Positions 1 to 7,802 of a stretch of 22,069 nt of DNA are shown here, in pieces. The position numbers and the translations under genes are program-made. The stretch lies in assembly GCA_964485695.1 (NCBI GenBank), contig CAZAKZ010000097.1:1-22069 (forward strand), given 5' to 3'. Numbering within the stretch: the first letter of the stretch is position 1; each line of letters starts with the position of its first letter. This DNA is from CAZAKZ01 sp964485695. GTDB lineage: Bacteria > Planctomycetota > JAFGQW01. Under the pieces are notes generated by a model, which made no database searches, was not told the origin of the DNA, and saw only the letters and a list, made by a program, of their open reading frames with translations.

Positions 1-39
1 GCCGCGACCACGGTGGGGGCCGAGAGGACGGCAGGGGGC

Positions 40-288
40 TTAACGGCATTGGGTCGCTACCAGGTCCGTGTTGTTCGGCGCCATGCGCACCCAGTTGTGA
101 ATGCTGCAGTGCTGCGCCGACGCGAGAGTGGTCAGTGTTCCCGGCTTACTTGGATCCAAGTAAGCTGTATAGCCGGAATTCATGTATCTCGACCCGACAG
201 AAACCACCAGATCGCCGTATTGGGGCTGGCCTGTGACAGCAGCAGAGAGGAGGCTGATGAGGGTAATTGAAAGGAGGGTACGTAGCAT
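40..288 (-). CDS. Small secreted protein of planctomycete type, probably frameshifted near the window edge
   Basis: The 82-residue frame starts MLRTLLSITLIS, a short hydrophobic signal peptide ending near residue 20 (AAVTGQ). The mature part contains GDLVVSV, AYLDPSKPGTL and HNWVRMAPNNTDLV. From memory this pattern recurs in large secreted paralogue families of Planctomycetota; its function is unknown. AAGG upstream of the ATG at 288 can serve as ribosome site. The frame stops at TAA (40-42) right after DLVATQCR. From about position 51 towards the edge, the frame one base later reads NAVKPPAVLSAPTVVA without a stop and mostly with G/C third bases, as a real continuation would. So the gene is probably longer and either carries a frameshift or the sequence has an indel near 50. 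It lies 136 bases downstream of the kinase gene on the same strand. Confidence 0.5.
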   Translation of the reverse strand: MLRTLLSITLISLLSAAVTGQPQYGDLVVSVGSRYMNSGYTAYLDPSKPGTLTTLASAQHCSIHNWVRMAPNNTDLVATQCR

Positions 289-424
289 CGGATTCGCCTT
301 TCCATTCAGAGGGACCTGAGGGGACGGGTCGCCCGGGCACTCGCACGGGACTTGGGCTCGATTCCCAGTGCGACGTTTGAAAGCAGAGGCGGACAGGAAT
401 TTCCGATTTTTTCCTCGACAGGAA

Positions 425-3316
425 CTACCGCAACTCGAGGAGCCAGATGTCGGATTGATTACACCAGCGAACGAGATAGACCATCCGACCATCGGGAGAG
501 AGGGCCACCCTGCCGGTCTCTGGATTCTCTGTTCGATCCGCCATCCGGAGCGGGCGAGCGATCCCCGATTCACTGTCCAGAACGTGGAGCTGTTGCTCCC
601 GAACATACAGGAGCCTCCGGCTGTCCGGCAGCCAGCGCGGGGCCTGGCCTCCCTTGAACATCTTCGAATAGGAGCGTGTCCCGATCGAGTAGACCGCGAT
701 CCCCATGGGTGCGGTGCCCTCGCCCTTGGCGAGGATTGCCCCGGCCAGCTTGCGGCCGTCGGGGGACCACGCAAAGGCAAGAAAGAACTCTTGCGCCCCG
801 GGCCAGGGGGGAAGCGCATGATCCTCGCTGAATGTCGGTGCATCGGTCGAGTCGAAGATCACGGTGGATTTGCCGGACATATCTTGCAGAAATCGAATTG
901 CTGCAAGTTTCGGTTCCAGGGGATCAGGTGACCAGATTGGCTCTGCATGCCAGTGCTTCGTGCTCCTGGTACGCTGCAGGCGTTGGCTTCCATCGGGACG
1001 AATGGTATGGATCTGATATTCCCTTCCCCGGCTGGAGCAGAACGCGATCTCCCGCCCGTTGGGCGACCATCTCGGATTGCGGTCGACGAATTCGTCGTCG
1101 GTCAAGCGGCTGCGGTCGCTTCCATCCGTGCGGATGACGAAAATGTCCTCCCTCGGAATAAAAGTATGATACGTCAACCAGTTTCCGTCCGGAGACACAT
1201 CGAGAGAGCCCGCATTCACGCCCCGACAGAGAGTCGTCGCGCTTCCCGTGAAAATTCCATGCTCCGGGTCGAACGGGATCTTCAGGATCTCGGGCGAAAC
1301 CGTGAGTGCGATGTGCGCGAGCCTTCGTCCGTCGCGAGAGAGGCTCGGTAGCGCCGTATGGGCGTGTGAGACCGTGATCGCTTCCACCTCGCCAAGAGCT
1401 TGCCCGGTGCGCTCGTCAATGGGGACCCGGAAGACGTCCATCGAGCCTCCCCGGTCACTGCTGAAATAGAGGTGCTTGCCGTCCGGGGACCATACCGGAT
1501 TCCAGAGGGAACGCCCCTTGCCTCTTATCCGTCTGGTCGCCGCTACCGGCTCTCCTCCACCGGCCGGAATGGTACAGATGGCGCCGCCATCCTTGAACAC
1601 CCAGTAAGCAATGCGGTGTCCGTGTGGTGACCAGCTCGGCTGCATGCTATTTTCGCCGCAGAGCTCGCGCAAATTTCCGGATTCGATGTCCACGATCTGA
1701 ATCGTACTCGGGCCGAAGAACCGGGTGGGCCACTCGATATTCTCGGTCGAGACCGCGAGTTGCTTTCCATCCGGGGACCATGCCGGATGGTACCCGAGCG
1801 TCGTCACCCGTCGCACGTTCTCGCCCGTGACGTCCATGATGAAGATGCCGCCGCCGTCTCGCTCGGAGCGAAACGCGATGCCCCTGCCGTCCGGAGAGAA
1901 CGCCGGGTGGTGGTCGTCCTCGAAGCAGCCCGAGGTCAGGTTCCGCGGATTGCCGGCTCCGACCTTCTGCCAGTAGATGTCGTCGTTTCCGGCGGCGTCC
2001 CCTGTGTACGCGAACTCCTTGCCGTCCGGCGAGAGAGTCGGGTCGATCTCCATGCCGGGGAGGTCAGTGAGCTGGGTGAGGTGGGGCTTGAAGGGTGGAG
2101 GTGCCTCTGTGGCGCCGTTTCTGGAGACCAGGTAGACCACGGCCACCAGGACGAGGATCGTGATCACGGCCAGTGCCGCCGTGAGCGGCCGGACTCCGGC
2201 TGAACGTTCGGCCTTCACCGGCACCTCCAGCGCCCCGGTATCGATCTCCTCCCGGAGCACTTCCAGCTCGTTCCTCAGATCCAGCGCCGTCTGGTAGCGC
2301 CGCGCGGGGTCTTTCGCCAGGCAGCGCCTTACGATCCGGCCCAGGTGGTGCGGCAGCCGGGGATTCACCTCGGTCACCGGCGGCGGCGTGTCCTTGAGGA
2401 TGGACGAGATCACCGAGATGCTCGAGTCCCCCTCGAAGGGCCGCTTGCCCGTGGCCATCTCGTAGATCACGATGCCGAGGGAGAAGATGTCCGAGCGGGC
2501 GTCCACGGCCTTGCCCTCGGCCTGCTCGGGCGACATGTAGGTCGCTGTGCCCATGATCTTGCCCTCGGCCGTGGCCACGGTCTGGGGGAAGCCCTCGCCT
2601 CCGGCGTGCATGTCCGCCTTCAGCTTCGCGAGGCCGAAGTCGAGGACCTTGACGCGGCCCTCGCCGGTCACCACCACGTTGTCGGGCTTCAGATCCCGGT
2701 GGATGATGCCCTCCTGGTGGGCCACACTCACGGCATCCACGAGGGGTACGGCCAGATCGAAGAGTTCGCCGAGAGCCAGGCCTTGCCGGGGGATCACCTC
2801 GGAGAGGCGCTTTCCCTGGAGGAGCTCCATGGTGAGGAAGTGCTCACCGTCGGCTTCCTCTACCGAGTGGATGATGACGATGTTCGGGTGGTTGAGCGCG
2901 GCCACGGCCCGGGCTTCCCGGGCGAAGCGGCTCCTGAGCTCGGGTCGGGTGGCCAGATCCGCGGGCAGGATCTTCACGGCCACCTCCCGGCCGAGGTTTT
3001 CGTCGCGGGCGGCATACACAACGCCCATGCCACCCCGGCCGAGGAGTCGCGTGAAGGTGTAGTGGCCGAGGCTTGAGCCGACCCGGCCGAGGTCGGTTTC
3101 GCCGTGGGAATCGCCGACCGTGGCCACGTCCGGATCGCTCTCGGCCTTGAGGTGCTTCAGCAACGCCTCCACCTCGGTACGGATGGTGGGTTCCGTGGCA
3201 CTAGAGTCGAGATAGGCCTGTCGCTCGGCCGGCGGCAGGTCGGCCGCCTCGTTGAAGAGCGCCTCGATGCACCGGCGCTGCTCGGGAGTGAGATCCTCGC
3301 GCTTGGGGTCAGCCAT
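425..3316 (-). CDS. Membrane Ser/Thr protein kinase with C-terminal TolB/PD40 beta-propeller
   Basis: This 963-residue protein combines a cytoplasmic Hanks-type kinase with a sensor-like propeller. Residues 1-60 are the leader common in such kinases (LTPEQ, ALFNEAADLPPAERQAYLD). The kinase domain spans about 87-350: glycine loop GRGGMGVV (93-100), ATP-binding lysine in VAVK (115), catalytic loop HRDLKPDN (206-213, Asp208), DFG (226-228) and SPE (262-264). All catalytic residues are present, so it should be active. One hydrophobic helix at about 377-398 crosses the membrane. Residues 410-963 hold about ten SPDG-type blades (LSPDGKEFAY, WSPDGKQLAV, WSPNGREIAF), typical of TolB/PD40 propellers, presumably outside the cytoplasm. 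AGGA lies 8 bases before the ATG. In this lineage such genes normally follow a sigma-factor gene directly; here an Rpn gene intervenes. The ligand and targets are unknown. Confidence 0.93.
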   Translation of the reverse strand: MADPKREDLTPEQRRCIEALFNEAADLPPAERQAYLDSSATEPTIRTEVEALLKHLKAESDPDVATVGDSHGETDLGRVGSSLGHYTFTRLLGRGGMGVVYAARDENLGREVAVKILPADLATRPELRSRFAREARAVAALNHPNIVIIHSVEEADGEHFLTMELLQGKRLSEVIPRQGLALGELFDLAVPLVDAVSVAHQEGIIHRDLKPDNVVVTGEGRVKVLDFGLAKLKADMHAGGEGFPQTVATAEGKIMGTATYMSPEQAEGKAVDARSDIFSLGIVIYEMATGKRPFEGDSSISVISSILKDTPPPVTEVNPRLPHHLGRIVRRCLAKDPARRYQTALDLRNELEVLREEIDTGALEVPVKAERSAGVRPLTAALAVITILVLVAVVYLVSRNGATEAPPPFKPHLTQLTDLPGMEIDPTLSPDGKEFAYTGDAAGNDDIYWQKVGAGNPRNLTSGCFEDDHHPAFSPDGRGIAFRSERDGGGIFIMDVTGENVRRVTTLGYHPAWSPDGKQLAVSTENIEWPTRFFGPSTIQIVDIESGNLRELCGENSMQPSWSPHGHRIAYWVFKDGGAICTIPAGGGEPVAATRRIRGKGRSLWNPVWSPDGKHLYFSSDRGGSMDVFRVPIDERTGQALGEVEAITVSHAHTALPSLSRDGRRLAHIALTVSPEILKIPFDPEHGIFTGSATTLCRGVNAGSLDVSPDGNWLTYHTFIPREDIFVIRTDGSDRSRLTDDEFVDRNPRWSPNGREIAFCSSRGREYQIHTIRPDGSQRLQRTRSTKHWHAEPIWSPDPLEPKLAAIRFLQDMSGKSTVIFDSTDAPTFSEDHALPPWPGAQEFFLAFAWSPDGRKLAGAILAKGEGTAPMGIAVYSIGTRSYSKMFKGGQAPRWLPDSRRLLYVREQQLHVLDSESGIARPLRMADRTENPETGRVALSPDGRMVYLVRWCNQSDIWLLELR

Positions 3317-3338
3317 GAAACAGTCCTACCGTGATTGG

Positions 3339-3387
3339 ATCCGGAAACCCGGATTCTATCAGAGTATGGATTTTTTTTCAAAAATCC
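3339..3387. repeat. Two inverted repeats in the kinase/Rpn divergent spacer
   Basis: ATCCGG (3339-3344) pairs with CCGGAT (3349-3354) across AAAC. GGATTTTT (3368-3375) pairs with AAAAATCC (3380-3387) across TTTC and contains a run of eight T. The stretch is markedly AT-richer than its surroundings. It lies between the kinase start at 3316 (minus) and the Rpn start at 3460 (plus), so it must hold promoters for both. The repeats may be operators, or remnants of the event that brought in the Rpn gene. No function is proven. Confidence 0.45.
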
Positions 3388-3459
3388 TGTTAACCCACGC
3401 CGTTCCGCTGCGACTCACTGCCCGAACGCGTACCGATTCCAAGGAAGCAGAGCAGCGCC

Positions 3460-4497
3460 ATGGAACGACCTCGACCGCGGGAGATCATCCGGAACTTTCC
3501 CGAGAACGGGATGAAAATCCTCCTGGAGAATCCGAAGAACGTCCGCGACCTCCTCGCCCTCACGGGCCGGGGGATCGTGGAGGATGTCGATTTCGATCGG
3601 TCGACGTCCGTGAAGGAGACGTTCGTCAAGCGATCGTACCGCCACGTGGAGGCGGACGTGGTGTTGCATGCGCCCCTCGTTCCAGATAAGGAAGGGAAGA
3701 AGAGGCTCTGGATCTACATCCTCATCGAGCACCAGTCGGATAAGGACCCGACCATGCCGCTCCGGATGCTGGAATACGTGGTGGAGATCTACCGGTTCCA
3801 GGAACGGGAGTGGAGGCGGCATCACGGGCCGTATGCGCGTCTTCGATTCGAGCCCGTTCTGCCGGTTGTATTTTACACGGGCGCCAGCCGCTGGGACGAT
3901 GTGGGAACGCTCGCGGATCTCGTTATGCCTGGTGAGCGATTCCAGAACGAGATTCCTCTCCTGCATCCCCTGTTCCTGAGTCTGCCGGCTTTCACGCCCG
4001 AGGTTCTGGAGACGGAGGGTGGTTTCTTCGGGTGGGTTCTCCAGCTGGCGCAGGCCCGGAACGAGGGGCGTGGCGCATTCCGGCGGCTCCTCGTTCGAAT
4101 CGTCCGCCACCTCGAGTCCATGTCGGAGGAGGACCGCGTCCGCTGGCAGGGGTTTCTTGAGTACATCCACGCCCTGGTATATCATGTACGGCACCCCGAG
4201 GAGCAGCCTTGGCTCCAGCAGGAGATCGAGGCCTCCGTGGTGACAGACACCCGCCGACAGGAGGTGTTCAGGATGGGAAAGACGATTGCAGAAGACCTGA
4301 TGGAAAAGGGTCATGTCCGTGGTCAGCTTGAAAAGGCCCGTGCGACCCTGATCCGTCAGCTGCGTGTTCGATTCGGTGAGCTACCCGAGAAGACAGTGGC
4401 GGTCATCCAGGCAGAGAGCGATCAGGAACAGCTGGATACATGGCTGGACCGGTTTGCCTCGGCGGAATCCCTGGAGGACGTCGGTATCGGGTCGTAA
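3460..4497 (+). CDS. Rpn-family PD-(D/E)XK nuclease / putative transposase-like protein
   Basis: The 345-residue product belongs to the Rpn (recombination-promoting nuclease, 'PDDEXK transposase-like') family. The nuclease core is visible: VEADVVLHAPL (about 63-73, with E64 and D66) followed by LWIYILIEHQSDKDPTMPLR (about 83-102, with the family hallmark EHQS at 90-93). LRMLEYVVEIYRFQE follows, the usual helix after the active site. The C-terminus (about 295-345; LIRQLRVRFGELPE, LDTWLDRFASAESLEDV) matches the DUF4351-like tail common in these proteins. AAGGA lies 14 bases before the ATG. Family members stimulate RecA-independent recombination, but their natural role is uncertain. It sits alone, on the opposite strand to its neighbours, exactly between a sigma gene and a kinase gene. 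No terminal inverted repeats or target duplication could be recognised around it. Confidence 0.85.
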   Translation: MERPRPREIIRNFPENGMKILLENPKNVRDLLALTGRGIVEDVDFDRSTSVKETFVKRSYRHVEADVVLHAPLVPDKEGKKRLWIYILIEHQSDKDPTMPLRMLEYVVEIYRFQEREWRRHHGPYARLRFEPVLPVVFYTGASRWDDVGTLADLVMPGERFQNEIPLLHPLFLSLPAFTPEVLETEGGFFGWVLQLAQARNEGRGAFRRLLVRIVRHLESMSEEDRVRWQGFLEYIHALVYHVRHPEEQPWLQQEIEASVVTDTRRQEVFRMGKTIAEDLMEKGHVRGQLEKARATLIRQLRVRFGELPEKTVAVIQAESDQEQLDTWLDRFASAESLEDVGIGS

Positions 4498-4569
4498 ACA
4501 CGAGCTTTGCCGAAAATCCGGCCTTGTTCTGGCGGCCAAGATTCCCTCTTCACTCCCGGAAATGAATGC

Positions 4570-4608
4570 GGAGTCTGCATTCGCAGACTACTCACGACTC
4601 GAGACTCC
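4570..4608. repeat. Overlapping inverted repeats downstream of the Rpn gene
   Basis: AGTCTGC (4572-4578) pairs perfectly with GCAGACT (4583-4589) around ATTC. Alternatively GGAGTCT (4570-4576) pairs with AGACTCC (4602-4608). GAATGC (4564-4569) can also pair with GCATTC (4577-4582). The pairings compete for the same arms. There is no T-run, so this is not a classical intrinsic terminator for the plus-strand Rpn gene. It lies directly beside the decayed kinase start and may be part of a rearrangement scar. Confidence 0.5.
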
Positions 4609-4640
4609 GGGGTGAAATCCTCGCGACCTGGATCAGCCAT
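4605..4640 (-). pseudogene. Remnant of a sigma-coupled kinase gene: only the first 12 codons remain
   Basis: On the minus strand an ATG at 4640 opens a frame reading MADPGREDFTPE. The kinase at 3316 begins MADPKREDLTPE. Over these 36 bases the two copies differ at eight sites, four of them synonymous, which suggests two old paralogous starts rather than a fresh duplication. The ATG overlaps the sigma-factor stop by eight bases (ATGGCTGA), the arrangement expected of a translationally coupled sigma-kinase pair. After residue 12 the kinase leader similarity ends and the frame wanders into the competing inverted repeats and antisense of the Rpn gene. I infer that the sigma factor's own kinase was deleted here. 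Confidence 0.6.
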
Positions 4641-5217
4641 GGCCCGCCACCTCGAGCTCTCGCCGGAGCCACACCTTGATGAACCGCCACTCCCGCCGGA
4701 CCGTCCGGTCCGAGAGGCCGAGGGCCGCGGCCGTCTCCTCGGCGGTGAGGCCAGCGAAGTAGCGCAGGTTTACGATCTGGCCCTTCCGTGCGTCCTCGGC
4801 CTCGAGCTTCTGCACGGCCTCGTCCACGGCGAGGACGTCGCCGAGGGGTTTCTCGATGGCGACGGGCAGGTCTCCGACCTCCACGTCCGCGCGCCGGTGC
4901 TCGCCGCCGTGTTTCTCTCTTGCCTTGCGGCGTGCCTGCTCCACCAGGATGCGGCGCATGGCCCGGGCCGCGGCCGCGAAGAAGTGGCCGCGGCTGTTCC
5001 AGTCGGCCTGCGTGCCTTCGGTCACGCGGAGGTACGCCTCGTGCACGAGGGCCGTGGGCTGCAGGGTCTGGCCCGGCGGCTCGTGGGCCATGCGGACCTG
5101 CGCCAGCCGCCGGAGCTCATCGTACACCAGCGGTAGCAGGTCCCGGGAAGCCCGGGTGTCGCCCTTGCACACGGCATCGAGGACGAGGGTGATCTGTGTG
5201 AGTGGCGCCTCGGCCAT
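4633..5217 (-). CDS. ECF-like RNA polymerase sigma factor (kinase-associated type)
   Basis: The 194-residue protein is a sigma-70 family factor of the ECF-like subgroup often called Sig-70_X6, common in Planctomycetota and Acidobacteria next to Ser/Thr kinase genes. Region 2 is at about 24-95 (LLPLVYDELRRLAQ, LQPTALVHEAYLRV, GHFFAAAARAMRRILVEQARR). Region 4 is at about 135-187, with the helix-turn-helix LTAEETAAALGLSDRTVRREW. There is no long C-terminal extension and no anti-sigma gene beside it. The ATG at 5217 is chosen because AGGA lies 6 bases upstream and the homology begins there; upstream codons in the same frame overlap the preceding gene. Only 37 bases separate it from the feo operon, so read-through transcription from feo is likely. 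Its stop overlaps a relic kinase start. Confidence 0.9.
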   Translation of the reverse strand: MAEAPLTQITLVLDAVCKGDTRASRDLLPLVYDELRRLAQVRMAHEPPGQTLQPTALVHEAYLRVTEGTQADWNSRGHFFAAAARAMRRILVEQARRKAREKHGGEHRRADVEVGDLPVAIEKPLGDVLAVDEAVQKLEAEDARKGQIVNLRYFAGLTAEETAAALGLSDRTVRREWRFIKVWLRRELEVAGHG

Positions 5218-5254
5218 GGGGAGTTCCTGTCCTGGTGGAATCCAGGTGTTGATT

Positions 5255-5422
5255 TTACCCGTTGTTCCGGATTCGCTCCAGGGCCTCCCTTGTGGCTTTC
5301 GCCGCGGGGCAGGATTTCGTCTGGCCACACGAGCAGGATTCGCTGGTGAGCTGGCGCTTCAGCCGCAGGGCCAGGTAGAGGACCGCGGCGGCCACGAAGA
5401 CGAGGGCGATGACTGTTTCCAT
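5255..5422 (-). CDS. FeoB-associated Cys-rich small membrane protein
   Basis: This 55-residue protein has one N-terminal helix (METVIALVFVAAAVLYLAL) followed by a basic turn and a cysteine cluster (SCSCGQTKSCP; Cys at 30, 32 and 38). That is the layout of the FeoB-associated Cys-rich membrane protein family, found directly after feoB in many bacteria. The role is not firmly known; delivery or sensing of Fe(II) at the transporter's cytoplasmic face is the usual suggestion. GGAGGA lies 5 bases before the ATG and is shared with the last codons of feoB. The feoB TAG (5425-5427) lies two bases before this start, so the genes are co-translated. Confidence 0.85.
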   Translation of the reverse strand: METVIALVFVAAAVLYLALRLKRQLTSESCSCGQTKSCPAAKATREALERIRNNG

Positions 5423-5424
5423 GG

Positions 5425-7545
5425 CTATCCTCCGAACCACCGCACCAGGCAAGCCGTGCCCAGGGCGCCGAAGTAGGCCAGAAGGGTCATGTAGGTGAAC
5501 GTCAGCGCGGGCCAGAACCAGGACTTGGTCTCGCGCCAGGTGACGACCAGGGTGGAGGCGCACTGGCAACACAGCGCGAAGAACACCATGAGCGCCAGGG
5601 CCGAGGCCAGGGTGAAGACCGGCTGCCCCTTGCGGGCGCCGCTTTCAAAGCGGACGTTCTTGAGTTTTGCGCCCAGGCCCCCGGCACCTTCTTCCTCGCC
5701 GACGTTGTAGATGACCCCGAGGCTGGAGATCACCACTTCCCGGGCCGGGAACGAGGCGAGGATGGCGACGCCGACCTTCCAGTCCCACCCGATGGGCTCC
5801 ACCACGGGCTCCAGCACCTTGCCCATGGTGCCGAGGTAGCTGTTCTGGACCCGGGTGCTGGCGTCCTCGGTGCTCGAGCCCGAAGGCCAGTAGCTCAGGG
5901 CCCACACGATGATGGTGGCCGCCAGGATCAACGTGCCCGCTGTCTTCAGGAAGCTCGTCCCCCGCTCCACCATGCGGGCAAGGACGATGCGCAGGGAGGG
6001 GATCTTGTAGGGCGGCAGTTCCATGAGGAAGGGCCTGGCCTGCTCCTTGAACAGCGTCTTCTTGAAGATCCAGGCCACGGGGATGGCCACAGCGATGCCC
6101 AGGAAGTACATGCACGTGAAAACGAAGGCCTGGAGGTTCAGGAAACCGAAGATCATCACCGAGGGAATGAACGCAGAGATGAGAATGGCATAGATGGGGA
6201 TCCGGGCGCTGCACGACATGAGGGGGGAGACGAGATTCGTGACCAGGCGTTCCTGCCGGCTCTCGAGGGTGCGGGCCGCCATGAGGCCGGGCACCGCGCA
6301 GGCAAAGGACGAGAGCATGGGGATGAAGGACTTTCCCGACAGGCCGCACCACCTGAGCAGGCGGTCCATGAGGAAGGCGACGCGCGCCATGTAGCCGCAA
6401 TCCTCCAGGATCGTGATGAAACCGAAGAGAATGAGGATCTGCGGCAGGAAGATGAGGATGGCGCCCACGCCGGCGATGACACCGTCCACGACGAGGCTCT
6501 TCAAGGCGCCGCTGCCGAGGAAGCCCCAGGTGTGCACCCAGGACCCGAGAGAGGCGAAGCCGCTGTCGACGGAGTGCATGACCGGCGCGGCCCACTCGAA
6601 GATGGAGACGAACACCATTCCCATGACCAGGACGAAGACGCCCGTTCCGAAGAGGCGGTGGGTCAGCACGTGGTCGATGCGGTCCGAGGCCGTGACCCGG
6701 GGATTTCCGGGGGGACGCTCCAGGACGGCGGCCGACACGCCATCGATGTATGCGTACCGCGTCTCGGCCTCGAGGCTGTAGAGGGCTCCGTTTCCTTCCG
6801 GACAGGCCGTCTCCCGGGCATGTTGGATGAGGGATTCCACCTTGTATCCCCCTGCCTTGACGAGGCGCTGCTCGGCCTCGCCGCCGAAATCCAGAAGAGT
6901 CCGCCGGCAGACGATTTCAGGCACATCCGGAATCCCGGCCGCGGCCAGGTCCTCTCGAAGCCGGCCCTCTGCGGCGTGCATGCTGGTGGGGAACCGGCAG
7001 GGCGGCTCGGGGGGCACGCCCCTGTCCAGGGCCTTCTGGATGGCGACCTTCAGGCGCGTGGTCCCCTTGTCCTGGTTGGCCACGCACGGGATGACGGGAA
7101 TGCCCAGGATCCGGGCCAGCTTTCGCATGTTGATGGCCAGGAGGCGGCTCTTTGCGGTGTCGATCATGTTGAGGGCCACGAGGGTCGGAATCCCGAGTTC
7201 CATGGTCTGGGTGACCAGGTAGAGATTGCGCTCCAGGTTGGCGGCGTCCACCACCACCACCACCGCGTCCGGTTTGGGAATGTCCGGCCTGTGGCCCAGG
7301 AGCACGTCCACTGCGATCATCTCGTCCGGGGACCGCGCCGCGAGGCTGTAGGTGCCGGGAAGATCGATGACCTGGACCCCGGGAACGTCCTTGAGGTCGC
7401 CCTTGAGGACATCCACGGTGACGCCGGGGTAGTTGCCGGTACGGGCCTGGTACCCGGTCAGCTTGTTGAAGACAGTGGTTTTTCCGGTGTTGGGATTTCC
7501 GAGGAGGGCGACGCAATGCGTGCCGGCGTCGGAGCCTCGGGTCAC
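5425..7545 (-). CDS. feoB: Ferrous iron transporter FeoB
   Basis: FeoB imports Fe(II) across the inner membrane and carries a cytoplasmic G domain. The 706-residue product shows G1 GNPNTGKT (16-23), G2 within YPGVTVD (39-45), G3 DLPG (61-64) and G4 NMID (126-129). A helical spacer follows and the first membrane helix starts at about 300 (GTGVFVLVMGMVFVSIFEW). Gate-domain motifs include LPQILILFGFITILEDCGYMAR. The C-terminal CCQCASTL motif is also typical. The GTG start at 7545 is preferred because it overlaps the feoA TGA (GTGA) and sits 15 residues before the P-loop; an ATG-led upstream extension would merely read feoA out of frame. Length is normal for the family. It lies between feoA and the Cys-rich partner. 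Confidence 0.95.
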   Translation of the reverse strand: MTRGSDAGTHCVALLGNPNTGKTTVFNKLTGYQARTGNYPGVTVDVLKGDLKDVPGVQVIDLPGTYSLAARSPDEMIAVDVLLGHRPDIPKPDAVVVVVDAANLERNLYLVTQTMELGIPTLVALNMIDTAKSRLLAINMRKLARILGIPVIPCVANQDKGTTRLKVAIQKALDRGVPPEPPCRFPTSMHAAEGRLREDLAAAGIPDVPEIVCRRTLLDFGGEAEQRLVKAGGYKVESLIQHARETACPEGNGALYSLEAETRYAYIDGVSAAVLERPPGNPRVTASDRIDHVLTHRLFGTGVFVLVMGMVFVSIFEWAAPVMHSVDSGFASLGSWVHTWGFLGSGALKSLVVDGVIAGVGAILIFLPQILILFGFITILEDCGYMARVAFLMDRLLRWCGLSGKSFIPMLSSFACAVPGLMAARTLESRQERLVTNLVSPLMSCSARIPIYAILISAFIPSVMIFGFLNLQAFVFTCMYFLGIAVAIPVAWIFKKTLFKEQARPFLMELPPYKIPSLRIVLARMVERGTSFLKTAGTLILAATIIVWALSYWPSGSSTEDASTRVQNSYLGTMGKVLEPVVEPIGWDWKVGVAILASFPAREVVISSLGVIYNVGEEEGAGGLGAKLKNVRFESGARKGQPVFTLASALALMVFFALCCQCASTLVVTWRETKSWFWPALTFTYMTLLAYFGALGTACLVRWFGG

Positions 7546-7802
7546 GGCCGCGTCTCCGGATCGATCCGGATCTGCCGGGCCTCGGCGCGCCGAAGCGAGA
7601 GGTAGTAGCCCCTGACCCGCACCTCCATGGGATCGCCCAGCGGGGCAAATCGCACCACCTGCACCGAGGCACCCCGGGTGAAACCCATCTCGAGGAGGCG
7701 CTGCATGAGGGGAATGGCGCATTGGAGGGACCGGATGATTCCGCGTTGTCCCACGGCCAGATCAGCCAGGGATGCGATGGCTTTTGCAGGTTTCATGTTC
7801 AT
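7542..7802 (-). CDS. feoA: Ferrous iron transport protein FeoA
   Basis: The 86-residue protein is an SH3-like FeoA. It has the family's core: LADLAVGQRGIIRSL, then LMQRLLEMGFTRGASVQVVRFAPLGDPMEVRVRGYYLSLRRAEA, which contains the conserved LLEMG, APLGDP and SLR elements. FeoA is a small cytoplasmic partner needed for FeoB-dependent Fe(II) uptake. It is the first gene of the minus-strand feo operon and its TGA overlaps the feoB GTG. Two starts are possible, ATG at 7802 or ATG at 7796. Neither has a strong ribosome site, and the first is given. A palindrome about 120 bases upstream may be its operator. Confidence 0.9.
   Translation of the reverse strand: MNMKPAKAIASLADLAVGQRGIIRSLQCAIPLMQRLLEMGFTRGASVQVVRFAPLGDPMEVRVRGYYLSLRRAEARQIRIDPETRP

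Noticed and set aside
2345..3076. Long plus-strand open frame opposite the kinase gene (about 243 codons, His-rich)
   Set aside because: It mirrors the GC-rich kinase codons on the other strand; the translation is low-complexity with many His and Gly residues and matches no family, whereas the kinase has every catalytic motif.
3460..4497. Complete insertion sequence around the Rpn gene
   Set aside because: Rpn proteins are called transposase-like, but no terminal inverted repeats or target-site duplication could be found on either side.
4572..4589. Intrinsic terminator for the Rpn gene
   Set aside because: The 7-base stem is perfect but no T-run follows on either strand and its arms compete with other pairings, so it is listed only as a repeat.
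6532..7605. 357-codon plus-strand frame opposite feoB
   Set aside because: Antisense shadow of FeoB, which has all G motifs in place; no ribosome site or domain is seen in the shadow.
7546..7722. Upstream extension of feoB by 59 codons
   Set aside because: These codons lie wholly within feoA in another frame; the GTG at 7545 overlapping the feoA stop gives a normal FeoB N-terminus.
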